Shown: positions 12,001 through 23,256 of the stretch, in pieces
Position numbering within the stretch: position 1 is the first letter of the stretch
Layout: each line of letters starts with the position of its first letter
Source: Bursaphelenchus xylophilus
Lineage: Eukaryota > Nematoda > Chromadorea > Rhabditida > Aphelenchoididae
Length of the DNA stretch: 64,000 bases
Assembly (NCBI GenBank): GCA_904066235.2
Contig: CAJFCV020000006.1
Span: 8,494,001-8,558,000, forward strand
Direction: 5' to 3'
Made by a program: the position numbers and the translations under genes
Notes under the pieces: generated by a model
The model's input: only the letters and a program-made list of their open reading frames with translations
Database searches by the model: none
What the model was told of the DNA's origin: nothing

Positions 12001-13565
12001 GAATGCGAAGAGAGCCAGTCATTGAGAAGGTTTCTTGACATAGGTGTTGTTCATTAAAGCCTGTATGCATCTAAATTTTTTTGCGTAGTTGTTCAACTCA
12101 AAAGTAACCTGCTACTCTTACATCTTTAATTTGTTGCATTATGTTGTCTCAATTTTTTATAAAAGTTGTTTTTCCTGAACGCCCGGATAAAGAGGTTTGT
12201 AATCAGCGGGCGTTCTGTTTACCGATGCCTGGAGGCTAATTAAGTTTGTTGTCTATACTGAAAACTCTCTTTTTTTTGGGTTGTTTTTCGTTCCAAGTTT
12301 TCATCATTTTCCCGCACTTTCGCTGGATTTATGAAGCTCTTCTGCTTATGCTTTTTTTCGTTTTCCAGAAGAAGTGCGTTTAGCTTTCGCCGGACTACGG
12401 TAAATTTTAGGAGATGTTTTCACTTTTTCACATCATATTTTTGAAGGTTTTTAAGGCGAAGAGTTGTGGTTCCTTCTATAAAAAAGTCATATCTTTGCTT
12501 AGATATACCAAAAATCCTTCTCTCCTTGATTACCCTCCTTTTTTCCCATAGTCGTTCTACTCAAAAATTGTTGAATATCTTGGCTGCGTCCGCAAAGGGA
12601 GAGCTAAATTTTTTAGTAATCAATAAGTGTTCGAATGAGACTATCCATGCCAAATTTCAGGGAACTCTAAAAATGTGCTTCTAAATTGGATCTTCACTAC
12701 GATAACAAGCTAAGTCTTTGGTCCACTACTTGCTACAGGGATATTAGGTTTTCCGTTCTTTTCCTAATCCATTTCCCCATAATCACATTGATTTTTTTGT
12801 TTTGCGCCTCTTTTCTGCTTAACCTTTTCCTAGAAGAAGTTTTTCGATCGTCAAAATTTTTAAGGCCAAAGCCCCGTTTTTCCCACCCCGAAAAAAGTAA
12901 TCAAAAATACCTACCGAAAAACGTGGAGCCTTCGTATTTTATTTACCCCTCCGAGTTTTGCTTTCCCCATTTTTCGCAATTTCTCCCCATACTTCATGTT
13001 TTCCCTCCGTCAAAATTGAATTTTCCGTAATTCTTCGCCTGTAATTCCCCTCACATTTAACATGTACATGTACGCGTATAACGTGTCCGGACGGGTAAAA
13101 GCGCGAAGGCGAAAAACAGCCATGTGGGAAATGAAATTAAAGGAGTGAAAAGAACGAGCCCCGGGCGACATTCGCTGAATTGAAACATCAGGAATGTATG
13201 ATGGACTACTCTGTGCCGACAACGGCTTTAGTCTTGGGGGTTTGGTTGGGAATGGATTTGAGTTGGGTTGTTTACCAGGAGATAATATTGATGTGATGGA
13301 CTGGGATGACGAGGTTTTCGGAATTGGCGAAGTTGAGTCGATGGAAATTCAGAACTTTTGTAATCCATGTAAGGAAAAACACGACTTTTCCCTAAACCTT
13401 GGCTTCTAAGCCCGAGATTTAATGTATGTATAAGGCTTGCCAAAAACAGAGTGTTTTTGATCTGGCTTCAATGTCCCCTTGTTTTCCAAGTATAGCGATT
13501 CCTATATTTTGACTTGGCGTTTTGCAGACATGATTTTCGATGGTCTTTTTGGAGAGTACGTCTGA
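9080..13565. other. Intergenic, no supported gene
   Basis: About 4.5 kb without a convincing gene. Open frames such as 12686-13030 (+) lack an ATG and are rich in F, L and S from poly-pyrimidine sequence. No inverted repeat or tRNA was seen. Confidence 0.5.
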
Positions 13566-14299
13566 CTAGGGAAGTGTACAAACGAACCCTCACCAAATGG
13601 CAAGTGTTATACACCATTGGAAAGCCCTTGAAAAATGGTGAAAGGTACCATTTTCATTTTTTGCAGAATGCCTCAGGGCAAAAAAATATAAACGATTGAT
13701 TTGTCCTTTAAGTAGTTACAATATCGGCTGTGGGGCAAAATAAATCTTATTTCAGAACGCTAAATGGTAAATATTGCTACTAGGTTGGCCTAAGAACATT
13801 ATGAAGTTTGGCGCTTACCAGTAAAACTATTTTACATATGATATTTACTGGTTTTAAACACCCATAACGTGAAAAAACACTTTTAACTTTTTTTAATTTT
13901 GAAAAACATGTAAGTTTGATGGTTTTAACCGTAATCGACCGTCTTCTAGAAAAAATAAAGCGTTTGTAAAGGTTTAACTCAAATATTATCCTAACTGTAA
14001 GAACGCAAAACGTTTTTCCCCAAGCTGGAAATCGAACCTAGCTTGGTTTGGCTTATCAGCCTGCTCCGCGGAGCAACCACTGCACTATTGAAGCAACCCT
14101 CTTCGAGGATTTTTATCCGCTCAAGAGAAAGGAAGATTTTTGTTGCGAAATGACCTAAAAATAATACAATTTACAGTATGTCGTCGCGGAAAGGCATTCT
14201 GCAAAAAATGAAAATGGTACCTTGCACCATTTTTCAAGGGCTTTCCAATGGTGTATACCACTTGCGATTTGATGAGGGTTCGTTTGTACACTTCCCTAG
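13566..14299. mobile_element. Non-autonomous inverted-repeat element with internal tRNA-like sequence
   Basis: The arms 13566-13673 and 14192-14299 are about 108 bp each and close to 90% identical by eye. The ends are CTAGGGAAGTGTAC and its complement. The trinucleotide TGA flanks both ends (13563-13565 and 14300-14302), a possible 3-bp target duplication as in PIF/Harbinger-like elements. There is no transposase frame. The interior carries a tRNA-like sequence on the minus strand. Confidence 0.7.
14018..14098 (-). ncRNA. tRNA-like sequence inside an inverted-repeat element
   Basis: On the minus strand TAGTGCAGTGG fits the A-box consensus TRGYNNARNNG, and GTTCGATTT fits the B-box GWTCRANNC apart from its last base. 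Spacing is tRNA-like. The T-arm is only partly paired and no clean cloverleaf or anticodon stem forms, so this is a tRNA-derived relic or a polymerase III promoter rather than a working tRNA. Confidence 0.5.
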
Positions 14300-14302
14300 T
14301 GA

Positions 14303-17300
14303 GAACGAAACCTGTTGTTTTAGACCACATGGTTATCTATAAATTGACTTTATACGAACCTGGCAAAAACTTTCGAATTATTATTCATCTTTCCATTTTG
14401 AAATCAATGTGACTCAGCTCGTTCTCATCAAAAACACCGGGAACTTCATTATTTCATTAACTCGTCAAGGTTGTACATTCAATGCTATCTCCTCATGTTT
14501 TTCGTTCTCCATTTCTGGCCCTTAATTTGTTCAACAGGTCATTTCATTTCCCGGTAGACAAGATTTATTTGTACTTGTAATAAATGCTTCGGTTAATTCT
14601 TAAGTGCCCTTAGGGGATCGGAGGAGGCAACAAGAGGGTAAATGAATGGGGATCGGGGCACTGGAACTGCTTGTTAGTCGTATATTATAGATGTCTGTTA
14701 TGGATGTCCGGGTTTGATAATTGTATACTTTACTGATGTTTATACTATGAAGGAGCTTTTTTCTATGGAATCATGCCAAATTTTAGAACGATGACATAAA
14801 AAATGGCAACTGCCGAAAAAAATCACGGTAGGCCTTGGCCAAATTTGGCATCTGTAAAGCATAGTGGCACTCTAAGGCATATTCAAGGTTTATAACTCAT
14901 GATTCGCATGAAATTTGAGATTTTTATGTTGGAACGTTTAAGTACGAGATTTGTGCTGTTTGATTCTTTGGTTCTTCTTTTCTCACATTTTTTGCCCTTC
15001 CATTTTGTCAATGCTAATCCGTTGTGGTTCTGTTCATGTTTCCAAATTCACTTTCTTGACCATGCTTTTTTCTGATTTGCGAGCCTTTCCCAAACATTAA
15101 TGCAATTTTATACTCCCCGAGTTCAACTGGGTACGAACTCATTTTCCGCGGGCTTAAATTTGATACAGCCTTTTTTGCGGATGGTGAAACTCTAAAGGAT
15201 TAATCGACGCGTTTTGACGAGTTTCTATCAGTAATTGGGCCGAACTTTGACCGTTCATTGAGTATCTGACAGAGTAAAGAAGTAAAAAGAAAGAGGATTA
15301 TCGTTTTTTGACATTTTGCGGGAGAGAAAAATGTTGCGAATAGAAGATTGATGGTGAGAATTGGGTATAAATATATTAGAAGTAGTACAATGCTGTGCCC
15401 GTCCTTTACTTTCCGATCTTTATTATAGAAATTGAGTTGTAGCCGACCCTTGAAAGTCAAGAGCTTTAGGGTTTGTGTGAAATACATTTTTTGATTGCTT
15501 AGTCGTGGTGCTTCTAAGGATGGTTAACATTTCCGAATAACAAGTATCCATATTTGGCCTCTCTAAAAAAGGTCGTGTTCCACTGAAGAATATTGGCAAC
15601 TTTTTGCCTGAAGGGTAAAAAGACTTCCCTGCTTAAATTCAAACTTGCACGCCGAATGTTGAAGTAAATTTCAGTTTCTTATGGGAATTCCCACATATGT
15701 GGCTTTTTTTCAGACAATATTGTTTTGATGACATCCCTTTTATTATGTCAGTAATTAATTATAAAGCCATTTATTATACCTCTTTCTTTGTTTTTTATAC
15801 TGATTGTGAGACTTAAGGCATCAATGATTCAGAGCTTTAGAACCACCTCCACATTGTAAAAAATTTTCCGGTTTCTCAAGGACTTCTTTGTCACTTTTAT
15901 GACCTAAAGATCCCTTGCTTCCAATGACCATAAGAGCTGTTTAAATACCTTTCTATAATAATCCTGCAAACGGCTTTAAGTTTGCGTTAATTCCAGACGC
16001 CAATTAGCGCCCTCAGGGAATTCTCTTTCAATAAGCACAGGCTGCAAAAATTCGGACCGAGGCTTTGTTCATCTTCAGCGCCCAAAAAGGGCGAATTACT
16101 CATTTTTCGGGGCCGACAAATCAAATGTTATTTTGAAGAGTTTTTTCGGTAAAAGTTCAGTGAGTTCGGCGGAGTGGGACATCTGTGATAATATAATAGT
16201 TCCGCACTTTCGAGATGAGTGTTTTTGAAAATTCAATCGTGCATTATCTGGGGGAACTTTGGGCTCAGGCTTTGTGGGAGGTAGGTAGCCAAGTAAACGT
16301 CCAAAGCTTGGACAAAATTTGACATCGTTGGCGAGTTTATTAGTGGAAAGCAAGACGGACATGTTCCTAAGACTCAATTTGTTTCCTACAAGATTTTCAG
16401 GACTATGGCGAGACAACGTTTTCCTCTATGACCGCTCTCAGGATTATCTCTCTCGTCGACAAAATCGTTGAATATCTCGGCTGGTCTTGTATGACAACGC
16501 GAACTAAATTATCAGCTATTATGCGCAGCCTGGATTGATTTTTATGTGTATTGACAATGTATGCAAAATTTAACAATTTGGGCATCCGATCTCAAGAAAT
16601 CATCTTCTAAAATGAGGCGGTAACTTTTAATCATCTCCAATTTCAAGCCTTACCCAGTGAAAATGAATTGTACTTTAACTTGAATTGGCTTAATTTATGT
16701 GCATTTTCAAAACCCTTTAATATGTGGACTCTAAAGTCCACAAGTCTCCCGTAAAATTTCAGCTGGACTAAAGCTTCCAAAAAAAGGAAACTAGACCGTC
16801 TTTTGTTCAGCATTTTTCTTCTTTTGGTTATTACAAATCTGTTCAAAACATTAAACTTTCTCAGTTGTATTTTTTGGTTAATGTAAGTAAGTCTGTTCAC
16901 GTGCTTCCGTGAATAGGGTCATAGTACATATATCTTCTAGTATGAAACGCTAGCGTGATACACGTGAAGTATCAATCTCAGCAATAAACAGTTTGTAAAG
17001 TGTGTGTGACATTCCCAAAACTAGGGCCAAATATTATATATAGCTTATGAGAGAAGTTTATATAGGGTGGCAGATTTGCCTAAAAATCGATTTCGAGCTT
17101 GAGATGGCATTCCCTGCCATTTTACGTTTTAGCCTGCATTATGTAGGAGCATTGATTGCCGCATTGGTAATTGAGTTGTTTCCAGACAGTAACGTTCTTT
17201 TCTGATCAAAAAACGTCAACGGTTTCCGAAAATGCGCAAGATACAAATGCTGGCATAGCCTTGGATAAGTATTGTGCCCGCGAGCTTCATCCAATTCCCT

Positions 17301-18561
17301 ATGCCGCACACAAAACATTGGCACAAAACTGTTGCAAAAAATATTTTATGAATTATGCCAGAATTACCTTGAATCAGTTCATTATTCTCCCCATTCAGGC
17401 TTATGAGTAACCAAACTACAACTTTGCCCTCAAATTTACCCCCAACCTCATTCACTCACCATTCCGTCGATTGCCCTTCGCAATTTCCTCCCACGTCCGT
17501 AACCCATCCATCTTGATGTTCCTGGCATTCTTCATGTATAACACATTTTAATTAAGCTCCTTTCTTTATGACATCGTAGATTCCCAAAACACGGTAAATT
17601 ATTTCCTGGGGTGCCAGCCAAAGAAAAGGCGGACTTTGGTTTTGTTTTCCTGGAATTCCGAATATCACGAGATAAAACTTGGGTCTTTGGGGAGACAACA
17701 AGTGTAATTTTCCAACTGTCCGAGCTCATGGCGCGGGACACTCAAGATTTCGACGTTTATTGTCACCAATTTCTATTGCTGGGTGTAATTTTTTTTGAAC
17801 TTTATGAAATTTTTATTTTACCGCATGAATCTGTCCTATGTATATATTATTATATATAAGCAATTTTACTTTCTGAAGAGAGCATGCTTAATTTTTGGTG
17901 CACTCTTTGTCTTTTTATTCGTCATTTTTCCATAAAGCCAATGAAAACAGCCTTTTCTTCAAGCCGGAACGTCTTCACGTCCTTACGTGACCCTTCTCCA
18001 TTCAGGAATTTCGTTGAATTGAGTGCGAAATTGGCCATTCAAAAGCATGTTTTCCCGCCCTTACCTTCAAAACTTGTACTTGGACTATTGCCAAAGCACC
18101 CGCCCCGCTTTTGTATGAATATTTGGTATTCAAATTCTAAAAGGACTTTGATTTATTTTTTATGAGCCGCCCCCTGGCAACAAGCCCATCTTCCGTTGAG
18201 GCAGTGGCCTTAGGGGGTGTTATGCGCCGAGTTTTCATTTACTACCAAATTACAATCAATTTTTTGTTTTTAGCGTCGCCCTTTGCCCGACGCGTTCAGT
18301 CGTCCATAAACAAGGACCTGGAATCGAGAAAGCGCCGGGAAATTAGACTCGGTGCCTGAGGAAATTTATCCAAGGATTATGAGAATAGGGGACGGTTGGG
18401 GGATGCAGAAATCAGGAGAAGAATGAAAGATTTGACTAGGGTTTTTGGCTGTCCCAAGCCTTGATTTTTCAAGAAATCGCGGCCACCTGCTGTTAGAAGA
18501 TATCGTATGAAGTTTCAAACTTAATTTTACAGCTTTTGATGAAGCTTGGAACATTCTAACA
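14303..18561. other. Intergenic, no supported gene
   Basis: About 4.2 kb with no gene I can support. A stretch at 17056-17085 (TATAGGGTGGCAGATTTGCC) resembles a mariner-type terminus and recurs in similar form near 35943, but no inverted partner was found. Confidence 0.45.
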
Positions 18562-18746
18562 AGGGAATGGTCCCAACGATCCGTGGGATCCGCAAATGAA
18601 ACCTAGATATTCTGAAAGACCAGGTAAAATTTAGTAGGAATTCGTTTTTTCTACTTGCCGAATAAGTCTGTGCGACGAGAAATATCGTCGAAAAGATCCG
18701 ACCAAAAAATCGAAAGAGAGAAAAGACGAACCGAAAGGCTCTCGAA

Positions 18747-18838
18747 GGCGTCACCAAATAGTCTAGTGGAAAAAGTTCCACGCACAAATCTTTTGGGGGA
18801 GGGAGGCCTTGGACGTTCGAGTCCACCCGGAGCCGGAC
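18747..18838 (+). ncRNA. tRNA-like sequence in the left arm of the palindrome
   Basis: TAGTCTAGTGG (18759-18769) matches the A-box consensus exactly and GTTCGAGTC (18815-18823) matches the B-box exactly, 45 bases apart. The T-arm is recognisable (GGACG-TTCGAGT-CCACC) but imperfect, and no clean acceptor stem forms. This looks like a tRNA-derived polymerase III promoter. It is repeated in inverse orientation in the right arm. Confidence 0.55.
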
Positions 18839-18868
18839 ATCTCCGGACTTGAACCTACGTGTTCATTA

Positions 18869-19390
18869 CTGTATTCTACAGTTACACAAAAAAAATTTTT
18901 TTTGTTTAACCTGTTTTACAAGGTTTTTTGCATCCGAAGGCGTGGCAATCACTGGTCATTACCTCTTTTTATGATGCCGCCAGGTCCGAAGTTCCAAAGA
19001 AGACAAATTTATGCAAATTTATACCTTCCGGGCAGAATTTGACAAAAAAAAATTTTAAACCAAAAAACTCAAAATAGATTTTTTCGTAAATATTCACGGG
19101 GTCTACTACGCGCTGATGCAAGGACCCAAAAATTCTCTTTTCAACTTTTCTTGCAAAATTTTATGAAAAGGTGAGATTTTGGCAACATCCTTTTTGGGAA
19201 ACCGAAAAAGATCTGCAAGATCCTATACAACCTTCCAGAATCGAGTATAAGTGTCTTGAAAATACCAGCATGTCGACATCGGGCTTATCAAAAATATTGC
19301 CGAAGTGTCAACTTTTCTTAAAATTATGCAACAAACCTTGCAAAACAGGTCAATAAACAAAAAAAATTTTTATGTGACTGTAGAATACAG
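18869..19390. mobile_element. MITE nested at the palindrome centre
   Basis: It is 522 bp long. The termini CTGTATTCTACAGTTACA and its complement extend as inverted repeats of about 65 bp (18869-18933 and 19325-19390), and TA lies on both sides (18867-18868, 19391-19392). No coding frame. The TA duplication and lack of a gene fit a Tc1/mariner-dependent MITE. Confidence 0.75.
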
Positions 19391-19392
19391 TA

Positions 19393-20611
19393 CAGGGTGC
19401 GGCAAAAAAATGGAAACTTATTTTTATAGCTATATTTGTCCTAGCAATTCAAATTCCGCAAAAGTAACGGTCATCTTCAATAACATAGAGCGTTGTTTAT
19501 AACATATTCAACCCGTTTTACCGTGGCTGCTTTTGGTGGCGATATAGAGCTCCAAACGTGACTTAAAATTTTGGCCTTTTGGCCGCAGCTTTTTTCGGGG
19601 AAATCGGTCCCGTTCTTGACGCAGCGATTACTTTGCGACTCCAAACTTTTGTGGCGTGTAGTACAGATGCTGGCCTCCAATTGAAAAAAAATTACAGCCC
19701 ATTGGAAATATACCGGGCGAGCAGGCGCTCTTTTCGCAGACGGGGTGAAATCGGGAAAATCGGTCTCAAAATCGGTCTTGACTCGTTGTTGCCCTGTGAG
19801 TCGGCGCTGAGTCTAGTTGGAACGTCAAATTTGCGCTGCCAAGGTTCTACTGAGCCAACAGGAGCATGAGGAAATCGATGTTAACGGGGCGCTATAATTT
19901 TGCCCGTTCTTGCCGCTGGCACAAATGCCGCCCTAGGCGATGACGGCCCTTATTTTGACGGTGTTCGTCGTTAGCCGACGTGCAGGGGGCCTCATCGGAT
20001 TGAACTATGACGTTATGTTGGTTGTGCACCCGCCAAAGATTGCACCGCGAAGGGAATGCGCTCCCATCGCGGACCTGCGGCCCGACGTCGGAATTTTCGG
20101 CATTTTTTCAGGCGTACGGGCTTGATCTTGCCGATTAGGAGTTGGGCATTTCAGACCTTGCGTGGGGAGACTTTGAGTTGATTTTTAGCTATTTGGCCGA
20201 CTGGTCGGTCGCTGATGCCGGTCTCACGGGCAATTTTTTCTCGAAATCGACGGATTTCGCTATTGATGACTCCGCGGCTGGCAGAAATGTTGGCGGTACG
20301 TTTTCTTTCGCTTACTGGACGCTTAAAATTGTCAAAAAGCTCCCTGCATTGTGTGATTACTTTGGACACAACGTGCTTTCTATGCCGGGCAAATTAACAG
20401 TTCGCACAGGTAAAAAAACAGGTCCGAAATCGAGGTCCCTCTGTTTGTCATTCAAAAAAAGAATGTTAATAAACCGATATGGACATGAAATTATAAGGCC
20501 TAGGAGAGAAAGCTACGTAGAATTTAATGGTATGAAAATAATTTTGCTGCACTTAAAAATTTTTGCGTCAGGACCCCATGAAAAAAGTTTCCATTTTTTT
20601 GCCGCACCCTG
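19393..20611 (-). mobile_element. Degenerate mariner transposon nested at the palindrome centre
   Basis: It is 1,219 bp long, a normal mariner size. The ends are CAGGGTGCGGCAAAAAAATG and its complement, flanked by TA (19391-19392 and 20612-20613). Its minus strand holds broken pieces of a mariner transposase. Confidence 0.88.
19477..20369 (-). pseudogene. Broken mariner transposase
   Basis: Minus-strand frames read as mariner transposase pieces. Near 20369-20151 is the helix-turn-helix part (IRRFREKIARETGISDRPVG followed by a K-rich linker). Near 19680-19477 is the C-terminus (CTTRHKSLESQSN and a nearby AKILSHVWSSIS block), which corresponds to the TRHKSLE..LK segment of mariner proteins. 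Frameshifts and stops separate them, so no full-length protein can be made. A 267-codon plus-strand frame (20142-20945) over this region is an antisense shadow. Confidence 0.75.
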
Positions 20612-20639
20612 TAATGAACACGTAGGTTCAAGCCGGAGA

Positions 20640-20735
20640 TATCCGCTCCGGGTGGACTCGAACCTCCAAAGCCTCCCTCCCCCAAAAGATTTGTGCGTGG
20701 AACTTTTTCCACTAGACTATTTGGTGACGCCTTCG
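20640..20735 (-). ncRNA. tRNA-like sequence in the right arm of the palindrome
   Basis: Inverse copy of the left-arm tRNA-like sequence, with the same perfect A-box and B-box on the minus strand. The T-stem reads GGAGG-TTCGAGT-CCACC, one pair better than in the left arm. Confidence 0.55.
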
Positions 20736-20916
20736 AAGGCCTTTCGGTTCGTCTTTTCTCTTTTTCGATTTTTTGGTCGGATCTTTTCGACGATATTTCT
20801 CGTCGCACAGACTTATTCGGCAAGTAGAAAAAACGGATTCCTACTAAATTTTACCTGCTCTTTCAGAATATCTAGGTTTCATTTGCGGATCCCACGGATC
20901 GTTGGGACCATTCCCT

Positions 20917-22784
20917 GTAAGATTAGGAAAGCAACGGGATTTTAGTCTTAAGGGCGGAACAGTTTTTGATTGCTATGTGCACAGTCGTTAATGAAGACAT
21001 GGCCGCGCAAGATCCGCAACAATATAGCAAAGACGTTGTTTTTTCTTTGCCGGCGCTCTTCATTATTCATCGACCTTTGCAAAAATATATGGTTAAAGCA
21101 TAAGGTTTTTAGGAAACAATGAATTGTATTCATTAATAATACAAGTGAATTGCGAGTATTGGAGCACTCTTCTGTTTGTTCGTTAATTTCCAAACCCTTC
21201 TCCTCCGCTGATCTTTGACTCTATAGTCCCTCTAAATTCTAAGAATCTCCCTCTTACCAGCTCATCTTTTAGCCTCTTCATTGGAATTGTACAACATACG
21301 ATCAAAGATATTTCCATTTGTTTCCTTTACGGGGCCTTTACGAGTTCGCGTGGGAACGGCCCAGCAAATTAATTTGTTTGCAACCCTTGTTCTACCCCCA
21401 TTACTATGTTATTGATCTTTCGCAAGGCTCTGCATTTTTTCATGTCGGTGTACTCTGGTTTTGTATGCCGTCTATGCTCAGAAATACGTTGCTTTGATTA
21501 AGTCAAGGGTGAAAATGGGAACTCGGAATTCGGTGTTTAACTCTTGTGGGATAATGAACCGGAAACGCGGCCCCAGATTTCTGATCTCTTGCTGCTTTTG
21601 TGGCCCCAAGGTTTTTCGGGTATTTTTGTTTTATGCAGAGTTTTTATATAATTTCTGGAAGTGGAAATAGCCGGCTTTTATTTCTATTATTCTCCGTTTT
21701 TTTTTGGGGGGTCAAAGCACATGACTCCCGCGGGGTTAGGCCTTAGATAATCAACATAGCAATGCCAAATTACCAGCTAGATGTTTACTTTCTGTTTTGC
21801 GACATTTAATTGTTGGATGAAATCTATAATAATGTGCTTCAGACTCATGATTCCATGTCGTTAAGAGTGTCCTTTAGTCGAGACAGTAGAGGTTTTCTAA
21901 TTGTGTTTCAATCAAAGTGCAAATTGCGTGCTTTCCCTAAATTTTCTTTTCAAATTCTGCCTCACATGGAAATTCTTCAAAATTTGGGCTGATGTCTTGC
22001 TGATGCAGGCATTTTTGTAGAATTTTCTGTAGGTAAACGAATAAAAAAATGTAGGTATTTTGACTTTTTCGACCAAAAAATCTCCATGATTTCCACTCCA
22101 AAAAATGCAAATTTTTTTACGAGAAGGTGGGCTTCAACCTCCCATGGTTTTTCAGTAAAATGTTCAAGAAATCAACATTTACGATTATTTATTTAAAACC
22201 TTTTTATATCGCTCCGGACACCTCGTTTGCCAGTAATTTGGGTTCCCTTCTCAATAATTCCCTAATATACTCCACACTTTCTTTTGCTGCCAAATTTAGC
22301 GTCTTTCCTGAATGGCAAAGTAATGACGCAGCATCAAGGCCTGAGAGTATCTTTGGAGGTTCTCCTGGTTTCTGATTATTATTCTGCGTGACAATTAGTG
22401 GAGCTCTGCATTGTTTGGATTGCTTCCTTTTTTGAACTTTTACAGTTTTTGCAAAAATTTGTTCCATCTCGCAATTAGTTTGTTTCATCCATGACGTGGT
22501 GAAGCACGTTTTACAACATGTTGAAAACATTTTTCTGTTACATTGGGTTCATTTTTTTCGTCACCTTTTAAATTTATTTTTTTCGAATTTTACAACCCTT
22601 AAAATTTAAAAATTTGAAAAAACGACATTATTTACTTTTTCGGAATTCATGATCATTTTACAGCACTCCACATTTCTCTCCGTCTCCTTTCTAACCACAA
22701 AAAAGATTCTTTTCTTTTCCGCAAAAAAATTTTCGTTTTCCTTTCGGACCATTCGAATGCAAAAACAAGAGGCGTTCGTGTCGT
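20917..22784. other. Intergenic, no supported gene
   Basis: About 1.9 kb. Short frames only, none with splice sites or recognisable composition. Confidence 0.5.
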
Positions 22785-22856
22785 GGCTGAGTGGTCTAGT
22801 GGTATGATTCTCGCTTCGGGTGCGAGAGGTCCCGGTTTCGATTACCGGCTTAGCCC
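22785..22856 (+). tRNA. tRNA-Pro (anticodon CGG)
   Basis: A full cloverleaf forms: acceptor GGCTGAG with CTTAGCC (one G-T and otherwise paired except one A-T), anticodon stem CTCGC/GCGAG with loop TTCGGGT giving anticodon CGG, and T-arm CCGGT-TTCGATT-ACCGG fully paired. The D-arm GTCTAGTGGTATGAT is of the usual proline form. It reads CCG codons. A-box TGGTCTAGTGG and B-box GTTTCGATT supply the internal promoter. The first downstream T-run (CTTTTG) lies a few bases after the 3' end and can serve as terminator. No intron. It is not inside an inverted-repeat element, unlike the tRNA-like sequences elsewhere in the window. Confidence 0.93.
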
Positions 22857-23256
22857 AACTTTTGTATTTTTGCTATTTTTGTAATGTGTTATGTAATAAT
22901 TTATCGTAAAATGATTTAAAATTATTTTGTAATTTTTTGCAGTTGCTTTTATATGCTTTATTTTTCGCGAACATCCCTTTTCCTAATCTTTGTCGCATTT
23001 TTAGCCTTATCCCTCCTCCATTGGGAGTCTAACATAATATCAAGGCTGATAAAAACCGGAAACTGCCAGCAAGCCAATCTTATACCTTTGCGGGGACAAA
23101 TTCCCAATTGGTTTGACGAAGGTAGATGTTTTAAACACGCAAATGCCGTCATTCGGCCCAAATAACACCGAGGTTGGGCCGACGTTTTGGTTGCGGAATT
23201 AAATGCTGGTCCGACTCAAGAAGCACCTGAGGGTGTGCTGAGGGTCGCGGCAAAAA

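Larger units (their letters stand above)
18562..20916. mobile_element. Palindromic element with tRNA-like arms, interrupted at its centre by two TA-targeting elements
   Basis: The arms 18562-18866 and 20614-20916 are near-perfect inverted copies of about 300 bp, starting AGGGAATGGTCCCAACG. Their inner ends read GTTCAT and ATGAAC, so the ancestral element was an almost loop-free palindrome of about 610 bp with TA at its centre. That TA now holds, in order, a 522-bp MITE and a 1,219-bp mariner, each bordered by TA. The arms carry perfect A- and B-box motifs. I saw no clear target duplication for the outer element; the flanks themselves look weakly inverted (TCTAACA and TCTTACA). Confidence 0.75.

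Noticed and set aside
17056..17085. Mariner-type terminus (TATAGGGTGGC), similar to one near 35943
   Set aside because: No inverted partner or target duplication was found for either; could be chance.
20142..20945. 267-codon plus-strand open frame, the longest in the window
   Set aside because: It runs antisense through the nested mariner and into the palindrome arm; the mariner transposase pieces are on the other strand.
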